A DNA stretch of 64,000 nt from Lentzea pudingi (GTDB taxonomy: Bacteria > Actinomycetota > Actinomycetes > Mycobacteriales > Pseudonocardiaceae), in NCBI RefSeq assembly GCF_014646255.1, contig NZ_BMNC01000017.1:62001-126000 (forward strand), written 5' to 3'. Under the pieces are notes generated by a model. It did not search any database. It was not told the origin of the DNA and saw only the letters and a list, made by a program, of their open reading frames with translations. Shown here piece by piece: positions 16,102 through 24,322 of the stretch. Position 1 is the first letter of the stretch. Each line of letters starts with the position of its first letter. Made by a program: the position numbers and the translations under genes.

Positions 16102-18240
16102 GTGTGGCCCTTTCGACGGCGAGCCGCCGCCCCGCTACCGGTCGTCAGGTCGGACTGGCGAACCCTGCCGCCCCTGCAACGCCTGGTGGCCCCGCACCCG
16201 CTGATCAACCCGGTACCGAAGTTCTCCGCGAGCCTGACCGCCTGGCAGAACCCGTCGTTCCTCGCGCCCCTGGCACACGCGGTGGGGGAGTCGGAACCGT
16301 CGGGCTCGATCGCCGACGTGGCCAAGCCGTCCCTGGACTCGTCACCTCCGGCGCCCCGGTCGGTGGACTTCTCGCCGGCCGTTGGGGGAGACGGTGTTGC
16401 TCCGGCGAGGGGTGGTGCTCTGCAGCGGGCTGCGGCGGGGGGAAGCGGCAGTGGGCGGCGGGTTGCGGCTGAGCCTGTGGTGTCGGAGGTCGGCAGCGTG
16501 CGGCGGGTCGCGGGTGAGTCGGGCGCGGCGGAAAGTGCGATCGTGCAACGGGCTTCGGCTGAGCCTGTCGTGTCGGAGGTCGGCAGCGTGCAGCGGGTTG
16601 CGGCCGAGTCCGCCGTGCCGGAGGTCGGCACCGTGCAGCGTGCTGTGGCCGCGCCCGCGGCGACGGAAGGCGTCACTGTGCAGCGGGTCGCGGTCGAGCC
16701 GGTCGCGGCGGAAAGTGCGATCGTGCAACGGGCTCCGGCCGTGCCTGTGCCGGAGGTCGGCATCGTGCAACGGGCTGCGTCCGAGCCTGTCGGTGTGGAG
16801 AGCGCCACCGTGCAGCGGACTGCGACCCCACCAGCGGCAGCGGAACGTCCCACTGTGCAACGGGCTGCGACCGAACCGGCCGTGCCGGACCGCACCGCGT
16901 TTCAACGGGCAGCCGCCGTGCACGACGCCCTGCCGAAAGCCGGCACCCTGCAGCGCGCCTCGACCGAACCCGCCGCCGCACCGGAACGCGCTGCCGTGCA
17001 AAGGGCTGCGGCTGAGCCCGACGCGCCACCTGAGGTCGGCACCCTGCAGCGCACCGCGACCGAACGCGCCGCCGCACCGGAACGCCCTACCTTGCAGCGG
17101 GATGTCCTGCCGGAGCACGGCACCTTGCAGCGTGCCGCCGCCGAACCGGTCGTGCCGGGACGCGCCACCGTGCAACGAGCTGCCCTTCCGCTGGAACCCG
17201 CCACCCCGCAGCGCACCGCAACCGAAGACCGCAACCCAGCGCCGCCCGACAACCTGCAGCGCACCGCGTCGAGGCCCGACGCTTCGCCGCCCGTCCCCCT
17301 GGAGCACAGGACCCCGCCACCCGGCTCGACCGAGTACAGAGCACTGCCGCTCACCCCGTCGGGACGAGGCAGCGTGCAACGCGTCGCGACGGAACACGAC
17401 ACCCCGACGCTCACCCCACCGCAGCCCGGCATCGTGCAGCGCACCGCGACAGAACAAAGCACCCCGCCGCCCGCGTCGCCCAGCAGCGCCGGCACACCAT
17501 CCACGACGACGAGCGGTGCAAGCAGGCCACTCATCGCGCCAGAGCCGTCCGCAAGCAGGTCCGACGCGGTCGTACAACGCTCCGCGAGAGAATCCGCGCC
17601 CGTACCGACCCGCTCGCGCAGGCTGGGGCTTGGTGAGCCGATCTCCACTCCGGCACCCACAGCCGCTGGTGTGCCAGAGGCACCGTCACCCGGCGTCGAG
17701 GTGCAGAGGGCCGCGGACTTAACGGTGGCGTCGCGGGCCGAGGTGCCGTCGCTCGGCGTTGCCGTGCAGCGGGTACCGGAGCCCAGCCACCCCGCATCGG
17801 CGGCCACTTCCGGTGGGCTGGCCGAGGTGCCGTCGCTCGGCGTTGCCGCGCAACGCGCTGCCGAAGCCACGGCCCTTCCCCTGGTGCAGCTCGCGGCGAG
17901 CCCCGGCAAGACGGAGCCCCAGCGGCCGCTCACCGGCAGCTGGGCCGTGCAACGGTTCGCGGAACGCACCACGGAACCCCGGGAGCGGAAGGGGGCCGAA
18001 CTGCCGGTGGTGGTGGCACGTGCCGCTGAGGAAGTGGTCGAAGCGAAGGCGCCCACGGTGGAGACGGTGGTGCAGCGGGTGGTCGAGGTCGGGCCGCAGG
18101 AGGTGCAGCGGGTCGAGGTGCCGGTGCAGGGGCCGGGGGCCGACGAGTTGTTGCGGAAGTTGTACGACCCGTTGCTGCGGCGGCTCAAGGCCGATCTGTG
18201 GCTCGACCGTGAGCGTCGTGGGGCGCTCACCGACATGTGA
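16102..18240 (+). CDS. 712-residue Gln-Arg repeat protein of the eCIS operon
   Basis: GTG start with AGGGAGG 9 nt upstream. Three parts are visible. The N-terminal cap (1-80) has WPFRRR, PPLQRLVAPHPLIN and QNPSFLAPLAHAVGE. A long disordered Ala/Pro/Glu-rich middle (about 105-675) carries around 28 copies of a V/L-Q-R-A/V/T motif at 15-25-residue spacing, often within EPxxxExxxVQRA. The C-terminal cap (about 680-712) is LLRKLYDPLLRRLKADL then LDRERRGALTDM. From memory, the caps look like those of other actinobacterial eCIS proteins with variable middles; this needs alignment. No membrane segment is seen. It could be a scaffold, a length-determining factor (no other tape-measure candidate exists here) or a peptidase substrate of the DUF4157 protein. 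Function is unknown. Confidence 0.85.
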   Translation: MWPFRRRAAAPLPVVRSDWRTLPPLQRLVAPHPLINPVPKFSASLTAWQNPSFLAPLAHAVGESEPSGSIADVAKPSLDSSPPAPRSVDFSPAVGGDGVAPARGGALQRAAAGGSGSGRRVAAEPVVSEVGSVRRVAGESGAAESAIVQRASAEPVVSEVGSVQRVAAESAVPEVGTVQRAVAAPAATEGVTVQRVAVEPVAAESAIVQRAPAVPVPEVGIVQRAASEPVGVESATVQRTATPPAAAERPTVQRAATEPAVPDRTAFQRAAAVHDALPKAGTLQRASTEPAAAPERAAVQRAAAEPDAPPEVGTLQRTATERAAAPERPTLQRDVLPEHGTLQRAAAEPVVPGRATVQRAALPLEPATPQRTATEDRNPAPPDNLQRTASRPDASPPVPLEHRTPPPGSTEYRALPLTPSGRGSVQRVATEHDTPTLTPPQPGIVQRTATEQSTPPPASPSSAGTPSTTTSGASRPLIAPEPSASRSDAVVQRSARESAPVPTRSRRLGLGEPISTPAPTAAGVPEAPSPGVEVQRAADLTVASRAEVPSLGVAVQRVPEPSHPASAATSGGLAEVPSLGVAAQRAAEATALPLVQLAASPGKTEPQRPLTGSWAVQRFAERTTEPRERKGAELPVVVARAAEEVVEAKAPTVETVVQRVVEVGPQEVQRVEVPVQGPGADELLRKLYDPLLRRLKADLWLDRERRGALTDM
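16417..18117 (+). repeat. Degenerate GTGCAGCGGGCT-type repeats encoding VQRA units
   Basis: About 28 imperfect copies of a GTGCAGCGG/GTGCAACGG core at irregular spacing of 45-75 nt. Each encodes VQR or a variant (LQR, FQR, PQR). Near-identical longer blocks, for example GTGTCGGAGGTCGGCAGCGT at 16480 and 16569, point to duplication by unequal recombination. The region also keeps long open frames in other phases, a side effect of the repeats. Confidence 0.75.
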
Positions 18241-18249
18241 GGACGTGTG

Positions 18250-18678
18250 ATGAGTGCACCGGAGGAAGCCGTCGCCGTCTGTTTCAGCGTGTCGGTGGAC
18301 AAGGACGACCTGGGGGCCTTCAACAGTTGTGAGGGGCTCGGGTGTGAGTTCGTCATCGAGCAACGGGAAGAAGGCGGCAACAACGGGATGGTGTGGCAGC
18401 TGCCGACGCGCATCAAGTACCCCAACGTGAAGCTCAGCAGGCCGGTGACGAGGGACAGCCAGAAGATCACCAACTGGATCGCGGGCATGGCGGCGGGCAT
18501 CAAGCGCAGGACCGCGGTCATCGAGGCGAAGACGTTGGAGGGCAGGGTGATCGCGAGCTGGTCGCTGGCCGAGGTGGTTCCCGTCCGGTGGACGGGGCCG
18601 CAGCTGAGCGCCGAGCAGACGAAGGTCGCCACCGAGACGTTGGAGTTGGCGCACCACGGGTTCCTGGACGCGCGATGA
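18250..18678 (+). CDS. Second eCIS tube-type/phage tail protein
   Basis: 142 residues; GAGGA lies 6 nt before the ATG. The pattern FSVSVDKDDLGAFNSCEGLG, then LPTRIKYPNVKLSRPVTRDS and a terminal LELAHHGFLD, is that of the gp19-like/T4-tube-related tail proteins near the LysM gene in eCIS loci (Pvc5-like position). It probably forms the tube-initiator ring or the baseplate-proximal tube layer. Its stop overlaps the ATG of the LysM protein (ATGA). Confidence 0.88.
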   Translation: MSAPEEAVAVCFSVSVDKDDLGAFNSCEGLGCEFVIEQREEGGNNGMVWQLPTRIKYPNVKLSRPVTRDSQKITNWIAGMAAGIKRRTAVIEAKTLEGRVIASWSLAEVVPVRWTGPQLSAEQTKVATETLELAHHGFLDAR

Positions 18679-19409
18679 CCGTCACGTTCACGAGCGCGGG
18701 GAACGCGACCACGTCCAAGAAGATGGAGCACGCGTCGTTGACGGTGCACGAGCCGCCCAAGCCCGGTGGGCTGCAGAAGCCGGGGGCGCAGATCGACGAG
18801 ATCAAGTTCCAGTTCAACCCCAAGGAGCTGACGCTCGCCAAGAACGCCAAGTGGCAGCGGCAGACGCAACCCAACGCGGCCAAGGCGGGCGTGCCCGAGT
18901 TCAAGGGTGCGGAGCCTGCCAAGCTGAGCCTGGAGATCTTCCTCGACTCCACGGACACCATGGGCGACGCGACCATCAAGAAGGTCGAGCAGCTGTTCGC
19001 GCTCACAGTGCCCACGAAGGACAGCAGAACCGGCGGCAAGGGCAGTCCGCCGTGGGTCATCTTCAAGTGGGGGACGACGACGGGCTTCCCGAGCTACGTC
19101 GCGAGCGTCAGCGCCAAGTACACGCTTTTCACGCCCGGCGGCATGCCGGTCAGGGCGCTCTGCACGGTCAACCTGGAGGAGGTCAGCGGCGAACCCGGCG
19201 GGCAGAATCCGACCAGTGGCGCGCTCGCCGCCAGGAACGCGCACACCCTCACGGCCGGCGACAGCCTGCAAAGCCTGGCGTACCAGGCCTACGGCGACCC
19301 CGAGCTGTGGCGGTACATCGCCGAGGCCAACGACATCGACGACCCGATGCGCCTCGCCCCCGGCACGACGGTGCTCGTGCCCGCGTTGGAGGAGGTCCAG
19401 CATGGCTAA
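18675..19409 (+). CDS. eCIS tube-initiator protein with C-terminal LysM domain (Pvc7/Afp7-like)
   Basis: 244 residues. The N-terminal two thirds show the CIS-tube signature EIKFQFNPKELTLAKNAKW and a LFTPGGMPVRALCTVNLEEV strand pair. The C-terminal 50 residues, from HTLTAGDSLQSLAYQAYGDP to PGTTVLVP, form a LysM-like motif as in T4 gp53 and Afp7. The family connects the tube to the baseplate hub. The open frame continues upstream, but only from 18675 does the sequence make sense; that ATG overlaps the previous stop. The gene overlaps the spike gene by 8 bases. Confidence 0.92.
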   Translation: MTVTFTSAGNATTSKKMEHASLTVHEPPKPGGLQKPGAQIDEIKFQFNPKELTLAKNAKWQRQTQPNAAKAGVPEFKGAEPAKLSLEIFLDSTDTMGDATIKKVEQLFALTVPTKDSRTGGKGSPPWVIFKWGTTTGFPSYVASVSAKYTLFTPGGMPVRALCTVNLEEVSGEPGGQNPTSGALAARNAHTLTAGDSLQSLAYQAYGDPELWRYIAEANDIDDPMRLAPGTTVLVPALEEVQHG

Positions 19410-21168
19410 CGAGAGCTTCGCCAACAACCTCGTCGTCGAGGTCGAGGGGAAGCCGCTGCCCGCCGACGTCAAGCTGCTGCTCACCTACGCCTACGTGGAC
19501 GACAGCCGCAACCTGCCGGACATGTTCGTGCTGCGGTTCCGCGACCCCGGCCACGTCGTGCTCGCCAAGGCGGGGCTCGAGATCGGGGCGAAGGCCGCGT
19601 TGAAGGTCCAGACCGCGGACCCCGGCGGACCGAAACCCCTGATGAGCGGCGAGATCACGGCGGTTGGTGTCGAGCTCGACGCGCAGGGCACGTTCACCGA
19701 GGTCCGAGGGTACGACGAGGCGCACCGGCTGTTCCGCGGCCGCAGGGTCGCGGTCTACCCGGGCATGACGGTCGCGGACGTCGTGAGGAAGGTCGCCGGA
19801 CGCGCGAACATCAAGGCGGGCACGATCGACGACGTGCCGGGCTTCGGCGGCCGGCCGGACACGCAGCTCAGCCAGGACAACGTGAGCGACTGGGAGTTCC
19901 TCAGCCGCCTCGCGCGCACGGTCGGCGCGCAGATCGCGGTCAAGGACGGCAAGCTCGACTTCAGGCTGCCCGAACCTCCCGCGAAGGCACCGAAAGCCAA
20001 CGCCAAGGCCAGGTCGAACCCGCTCGTCCTCGAGATGCACAGCACGCTCGTGGCGCTCAGGGCCGGCATCACGACCGCGGGCCAGGTCCCCGAGGTCCAG
20101 GTCAGGGGCTGGGACTTCGAGAACAAGCAGGAGGTCGTCGCCACCGCCGTCCCGGCCACCGCCGGCGTCGAGGTCCCCAAGGCCAACCCGAAAGAGCTCG
20201 CGAACAAGTTCGCAGCGCAGCCGCACCTGGAAACCGGCCACTACCGCACGCACGCCGAGGCGAAGGCGGCGGCGGAGGCGCTCGCCGCCCAGCTGGGCGG
20301 TTCCTGCGCCGAACTCACCGGCGTGGCCAGGGGGAACCCGGAGCTCAAGGCCGGCACGGCGGTCGCGCTGACCAACGTCGGCGAACCCTTCCAGGGCAGG
20401 TACACGCTCACCAGCACCCGGCACCTGTTCGCCGAGCACACCGGCTACACCACGGAGTTCACCGTCTCCGGCCGGCAGGAGCGCTCGCTCTACGGACTCG
20501 TCCACAGCACGAAGGTCAAGCCGCTCAACGGACTCGTCCCCGCCATCGTCACGAACGCCAAGGACCCCAAGCAACTCGGTCGCGTCCAGGTCAAGTTCCC
20601 CTGGCTGGCAAACGACTTCACCAGCGTCTGGGCGAGGACCGTGCAGCAGGGCGCCGGCGCGAGCCGGGGTGCGGTGGTCCTGCCCGAGGTCGGCGACGAG
20701 GTGCTGGTCGGCTTCGAGCACGGCGAGTTCGACGCCCCGTACGTGCTCGGCGGCCTGCACAACGGCAAGGACCAGCCGCCGAAGTTCACCAAAGCCGCCG
20801 TGGACGGCGCGAGCGGCGAGATCGCGGTCCGGGGTTTCGTGAGCCGCAAGGGGCACAAGGTCGAGCTGATCGAGGACGACGGCATCGTGATCTCCAGCGG
20901 TGACGGGAAGTTCCAGGTCAGGATCGACCAGAAGGCGCAGAACATCGAGATCACCAGCGCCAAGACCGTCAACGTCAGGGCGCAGAACGGCATCACCGTC
21001 GACGCCGGCACCGGACCGCTGGAGCTCAAGGGGCAGAAGGTGTCCATCAAGGCGCAGACCGAGCTCAGGGCGGAGGGCGCCCAGGTCAAGATCGCCGGCC
21101 AGGCGCAGACGGAGGTCACGGCCAGCGGGCCGCTGACCGTCAAGGGCGCCATCGTGAAGATCAACTGA
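19402..21168 (+). CDS. VgrG-like eCIS spike/hub protein (Pvc8/Afp8-like)
   Basis: 588 residues; GGAGG about 8 nt upstream of the ATG. Residues 1-350 have the gp27-like hub organisation (LRFRDPGHVVLAKAG, SDWEFLSRLARTVGAQI). A gp5 OB-fold follows with KDPKQLGRVQVKFPWLANDF, a VVLPEVGDEVLVGFEHGEFD block and LGGLHNGKDQPP. The last 110 residues are a beta-helix of short repeats that would form the needle. A PAAR tip gene follows directly. No extra effector domain is fused to the C-terminus. Confidence 0.95.
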   Translation: MANESFANNLVVEVEGKPLPADVKLLLTYAYVDDSRNLPDMFVLRFRDPGHVVLAKAGLEIGAKAALKVQTADPGGPKPLMSGEITAVGVELDAQGTFTEVRGYDEAHRLFRGRRVAVYPGMTVADVVRKVAGRANIKAGTIDDVPGFGGRPDTQLSQDNVSDWEFLSRLARTVGAQIAVKDGKLDFRLPEPPAKAPKANAKARSNPLVLEMHSTLVALRAGITTAGQVPEVQVRGWDFENKQEVVATAVPATAGVEVPKANPKELANKFAAQPHLETGHYRTHAEAKAAAEALAAQLGGSCAELTGVARGNPELKAGTAVALTNVGEPFQGRYTLTSTRHLFAEHTGYTTEFTVSGRQERSLYGLVHSTKVKPLNGLVPAIVTNAKDPKQLGRVQVKFPWLANDFTSVWARTVQQGAGASRGAVVLPEVGDEVLVGFEHGEFDAPYVLGGLHNGKDQPPKFTKAAVDGASGEIAVRGFVSRKGHKVELIEDDGIVISSGDGKFQVRIDQKAQNIEITSAKTVNVRAQNGITVDAGTGPLELKGQKVSIKAQTELRAEGAQVKIAGQAQTEVTASGPLTVKGAIVKIN

Positions 21169-21178
21169 GGAACAGCAG

Positions 21179-21463
21179 ATGCCTCCCGCAGCCAGAATTG
21201 CCGACATGACAGCCCATCCCGGCGTCATCACCGGCCCCGGCGTGCCGACCGTGCTGATCGGCGGCACACCGGCCGCGACCGTCGGGGACCTGCACACGTG
21301 CTCGTTCCCGCCGCCCGCGGTGCACCCGCCGACGCCGATCGTGCCGCCGGGCTGCCCGACCGTGCTGATCGGCGGCAAGCCCGCGGCCCGCGTCGGCGAC
21401 ATGAGCGGCTGCGGCGCGCCGATCCTGCCGCCCGGCTGCCCGACCGTCCTGATAGGAGGGTGA
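21179..21463 (+). CDS. PAAR-repeat spike tip protein
   Basis: 94 residues, Pro/Gly-rich, with PAAR-type units: GVPTVLIGGTPAATVGDLHTC and two GCPTVLIGG units later, one at the very C-terminus. The His and Cys in DLHTCSF and MSGCGAP are candidate zinc ligands in the cone tip. PAAR proteins sharpen the VgrG-like spike and can carry effectors; here there is no extension. The stop shares its last base with the following ATG (TGATG). Confidence 0.92.
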   Translation: MPPAARIADMTAHPGVITGPGVPTVLIGGTPAATVGDLHTCSFPPPAVHPPTPIVPPGCPTVLIGGKPAARVGDMSGCGAPILPPGCPTVLIGG

Positions 21464-21864
21464 TGGAGTTCATCGGCAGGGGCCTCAGCTTCCCCGTCCG
21501 CACCGACGCGACGGGCTCGGTGGCGCTCGTCGGCGGCGACCGCGAGATCGTCGAGAGCATCCGTCTGATCCTCGCGACCGCACCCGGCGAACGGCCGATG
21601 CGGCCCGAGTTCGGCTGCGCGATCCACGACCTGGTGTTCGCGCCCGCCGACTCCACGACCGCCGGCCAGATCGCCTACGAGGTGCGGCAGTCGCTGGAGC
21701 GGTGGGAACCGCGCATCGAGCTGACCGACGTCGTCGTGGACTTCGCCGAGGCGGCCAGCGGCACCCTGCTGATCGACATCCGCTACACCCTGAGCACCAC
21801 CAACGATCCGCGCAACCTCGTCTTCCCGTTCTACGTCATACCGCCGCACGAGGACGGTGCGTGA
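21463..21864 (+). CDS. gp25-like baseplate wedge protein (GPW/gp25, Pvc9-like)
   Basis: 133 residues with AGGAGGG just before the ATG. The sequence EFIGRGLSFPVRTD, VESIRLILATAPGERPMRPEFGC and the EPRIELTDV block match the gp25/lysozyme-like wedge family that forms the core baseplate bundle and starts sheath polymerisation. The EPR motif typical of gp25 is present in WEPRIEL. The stop overlaps the next ATG by one base. Confidence 0.94.
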   Translation: MEFIGRGLSFPVRTDATGSVALVGGDREIVESIRLILATAPGERPMRPEFGCAIHDLVFAPADSTTAGQIAYEVRQSLERWEPRIELTDVVVDFAEAASGTLLIDIRYTLSTTNDPRNLVFPFYVIPPHEDGA

Positions 21865-23789
21865 TGCCGCTCCCCCTGCCGAACCTGGACGACCGGCGCT
21901 TCCAGCAGCTCGTGGACGAGGCCAAGCGCCGCGTCCAGCAGCACTGTCCGGAGTGGACTGATCACAACGTCTCCGACCCCGGTGTCACGCTGATCGAGAC
22001 CTTCGCGCACATGGTCGACGAGCTGATGTACCGGCTCAACCGCGTGCCGAGGCTCAACTACCTGAAGTTCCTCGACCTGATCGGCGTCGAGCTGTTCGCC
22101 CCGACCGCCGCACGCGTGGACGTCACCTACTGGCTCTCGGCCGCGCAACCGGCCCCCGTCGAGGTGCCGCGGGGCAACCAGGTCGCGACCCAGCGCCAGG
22201 GCGTCGAGGACCCGGTCGTCTTCACGGTCGACCGCCCGCTCACGATCGTGTCCTGCGAGCTCGCGCACCTCGCCACGGCCACGGCGAACGGCCAGCCGAT
22301 CGACCGCACCGACGACCTCAGGGCGACCAAGGAACCCCAGGCGTTCAGTGAGCAGCCGCAGATGGACGACGCCGTGCTGTTCGGCCTGTCCGAAGCGGTT
22401 CCCGGCTGCGCGGTGCTGCTCCGGTTCGACTGCGAACCGATGGGCTCCGGCATCAACCCGGCGGACCCGCCGTGGGCGTGGGAGGCCTGGACCGACGAGG
22501 GCTGGGCCGCCTGCGAGGTCGACCACTTCACCAACGGTGGCTTCAACTCCGCCGGGGACGTCGTCGTGCACGTCCCGGCCGGCCACACCACGTCGGTCCT
22601 GGTCCGGCAGCGCGCGGGCTGGCTGCGGTGCCGCGCCGCCGAACTGTGGCCAGGCCAGCCGTTCTACCAGCGGTCGCCGAAGCTCCGCGACGTCACGGCG
22701 TCGACGATCGGTGGCACCGCCGAGGCCGTGCACGCGGACGTGGTCGAGAACGAGACCGTCGGCGTCTCGGAAGGCGTTGCGGGCCAGCGCTTCCCGCTCG
22801 CGAGAACCCCGGTGGTCGCGGGCGAGCCGATCACCGTCGAGGTCGCCACCACGGACGGCTGGGACACCTGGACCGAGGTCCGCGGGTTCGTCGAGTCGGG
22901 CCCGCAGGACCGGCACTTCCTGCTGGACAACACCGAGGGCCAGATCATCTTCGGCCCGGCGGTCCGGCAGCAGGACGGCACGCTGCGCCACTACGGCGCC
23001 GTCCCGGCGAAGTCGGCGGCCATCCGCGTCCCCGAGTACCGGACCGGCGGCGGCCCGCGCGGCAACGTCGCGCGCAACCTCGTGACCGTGCAACGGGATC
23101 CGGTGCCGTTCGTCAGCAGCGTCACGAACCGCAAACCCGGCCGCGGCGGCGTCGCGGGGGAGTCGGTCGACGACGCGGCCCTGAGAGGCCCGCTGTCACT
23201 GCGCACGCGTGACCGGGCGGTGACGGCCGAGGACTACGAGGTCCTCGCCAGGGAGGCCGCCCCGGAGGTCGCACGGGTGCGGTGCGCGCCGGGCGACGAC
23301 GGTGTGCGCGTGCTGGTCGTCCCGGCGGTGCCCCAGCACGAGGAGCCGAACTTCGCGGCCCTGCAGGTCGACCAGGAGACGCTCGAACGGATCGCCCGCC
23401 ACCTCGACGCGCGCCGGTGCGTCGGGGCGCGGGTGAGCGTCGAACCGCCGTTCTACCAGGGCGTCACGGTGGTCGCGGACCTCAAGGCCCGTCCCGGCAC
23501 CCCCACCGAGGCCGTCCGGGCACGGGCGGTGGACGCGCTCGCCGCCCACCTCGACCCGATCCGCGGCGGGGCGGACGGGACGGGCTGGCCGTTCGGCAGG
23601 CCGGTGCACTCGGGCGAGGTCTACGCGGTGCTGCAACGCATCCAGGGCGTCGAACTGGTGGAGGACGTCAAGCTGTTCGCGGCGAACCTGGCCACCGGCG
23701 AGAGGAGCCAGTCGCAGCAACGGGTCGACCTGCCGCCGAACGGTCTCGCGTTCTCGTACGGCCACCAGGTCAGGGTGGTGAGGGCATGA
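21864..23789 (+). CDS. Baseplate assembly protein J/gp6-like (Pvc11-like)
   Basis: 641 residues. The N-terminus has LPNLDDRRFQQLVDEAKRRV and HNVSDPGVTLIETFAHMVDE, the typical opening of the putative baseplate assembly family. The centre has DRHFLLDNTEGQIIFGPAV and YRTGGGPRGNVARNLV. The C-terminal J-like part contains RDRAVTAEDYEVLAREAAPEV. It would form the wedge dimers around the hub. It overlaps neighbours on both sides, so production is coupled to the other wedge parts. Confidence 0.93.
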   Translation: MPLPLPNLDDRRFQQLVDEAKRRVQQHCPEWTDHNVSDPGVTLIETFAHMVDELMYRLNRVPRLNYLKFLDLIGVELFAPTAARVDVTYWLSAAQPAPVEVPRGNQVATQRQGVEDPVVFTVDRPLTIVSCELAHLATATANGQPIDRTDDLRATKEPQAFSEQPQMDDAVLFGLSEAVPGCAVLLRFDCEPMGSGINPADPPWAWEAWTDEGWAACEVDHFTNGGFNSAGDVVVHVPAGHTTSVLVRQRAGWLRCRAAELWPGQPFYQRSPKLRDVTASTIGGTAEAVHADVVENETVGVSEGVAGQRFPLARTPVVAGEPITVEVATTDGWDTWTEVRGFVESGPQDRHFLLDNTEGQIIFGPAVRQQDGTLRHYGAVPAKSAAIRVPEYRTGGGPRGNVARNLVTVQRDPVPFVSSVTNRKPGRGGVAGESVDDAALRGPLSLRTRDRAVTAEDYEVLAREAAPEVARVRCAPGDDGVRVLVVPAVPQHEEPNFAALQVDQETLERIARHLDARRCVGARVSVEPPFYQGVTVVADLKARPGTPTEAVRARAVDALAAHLDPIRGGADGTGWPFGRPVHSGEVYAVLQRIQGVELVEDVKLFAANLATGERSQSQQRVDLPPNGLAFSYGHQVRVVRA

Positions 23790-24322
23790 GGAACGCCGTG
23801 GACGACCTCCTCTCCCCGCACCCCCTGGGCGAACGCATGCCCGCCGTCTACACCGACGACGACTTCACCCAGCGCTTCACCCAGGCCCTCGACGAGGTGC
23901 TGGCCCCGGTCTTCACCGTCCTCGACTGCTTCGCCGCCTACCTCGACCCGCGGCTCGCCCCCGAGGACTTCGTGGACTGGCTCGCCGGTTGGGTCGCGCT
24001 CGACCTGGACGAGAACTGGTCCTCGGCCCAGCGCCGCGAACTCGTCGCCCGCGCCGTCCGGCTGCACCGGTTCCGCGGCACCAGGAGAGGCCTCGCCGAA
24101 CACGTCTGGCTGCTCACCGGCGGCCGCGTCGACATCGCGGACAGCGGCGGCACCGCGACCTCGGCGACCCCGAACGGCCCCGTCCCCGGCGGTTCCCCCG
24201 CGCACGTGCTGGTCCGCGTCCGGGTGGAGCGCCCGGACGCGGTGGACCGGGCGCGCATCACCGCGGCGGTGCGCCGGATGGTGCCCGCCCACGTCGCCAC
24301 GACCATCGAGGTGACCACATGA
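23786..24322 (+). CDS. Phage tail protein I-like baseplate protein (Pvc12-type position)
   Basis: 178 residues: LGERMPAVYTDDDFTQRFTQALDEVLAPV, then LDPRLAPEDFVDWLAGWV and RFRGTRRGLAEHV are diagnostic of the P2-I-like tail proteins of eCIS baseplates. It is expected at the wedge periphery. No tail-fibre gene follows, which is where one would be expected in AFP/PVC-like loci. Both ends overlap neighbouring genes by 4 bases. Confidence 0.9.
   Translation: MRNAVDDLLSPHPLGERMPAVYTDDDFTQRFTQALDEVLAPVFTVLDCFAAYLDPRLAPEDFVDWLAGWVALDLDENWSSAQRRELVARAVRLHRFRGTRRGLAEHVWLLTGGRVDIADSGGTATSATPNGPVPGGSPAHVLVRVRVERPDAVDRARITAAVRRMVPAHVATTIEVTT

Noticed and set aside
16902..19484. Minus-strand frame of 860 codons over the repeat gene
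   Set aside because: Long because the repeat DNA lacks stops in several phases; its product is low complexity and it runs through three real plus-strand genes.
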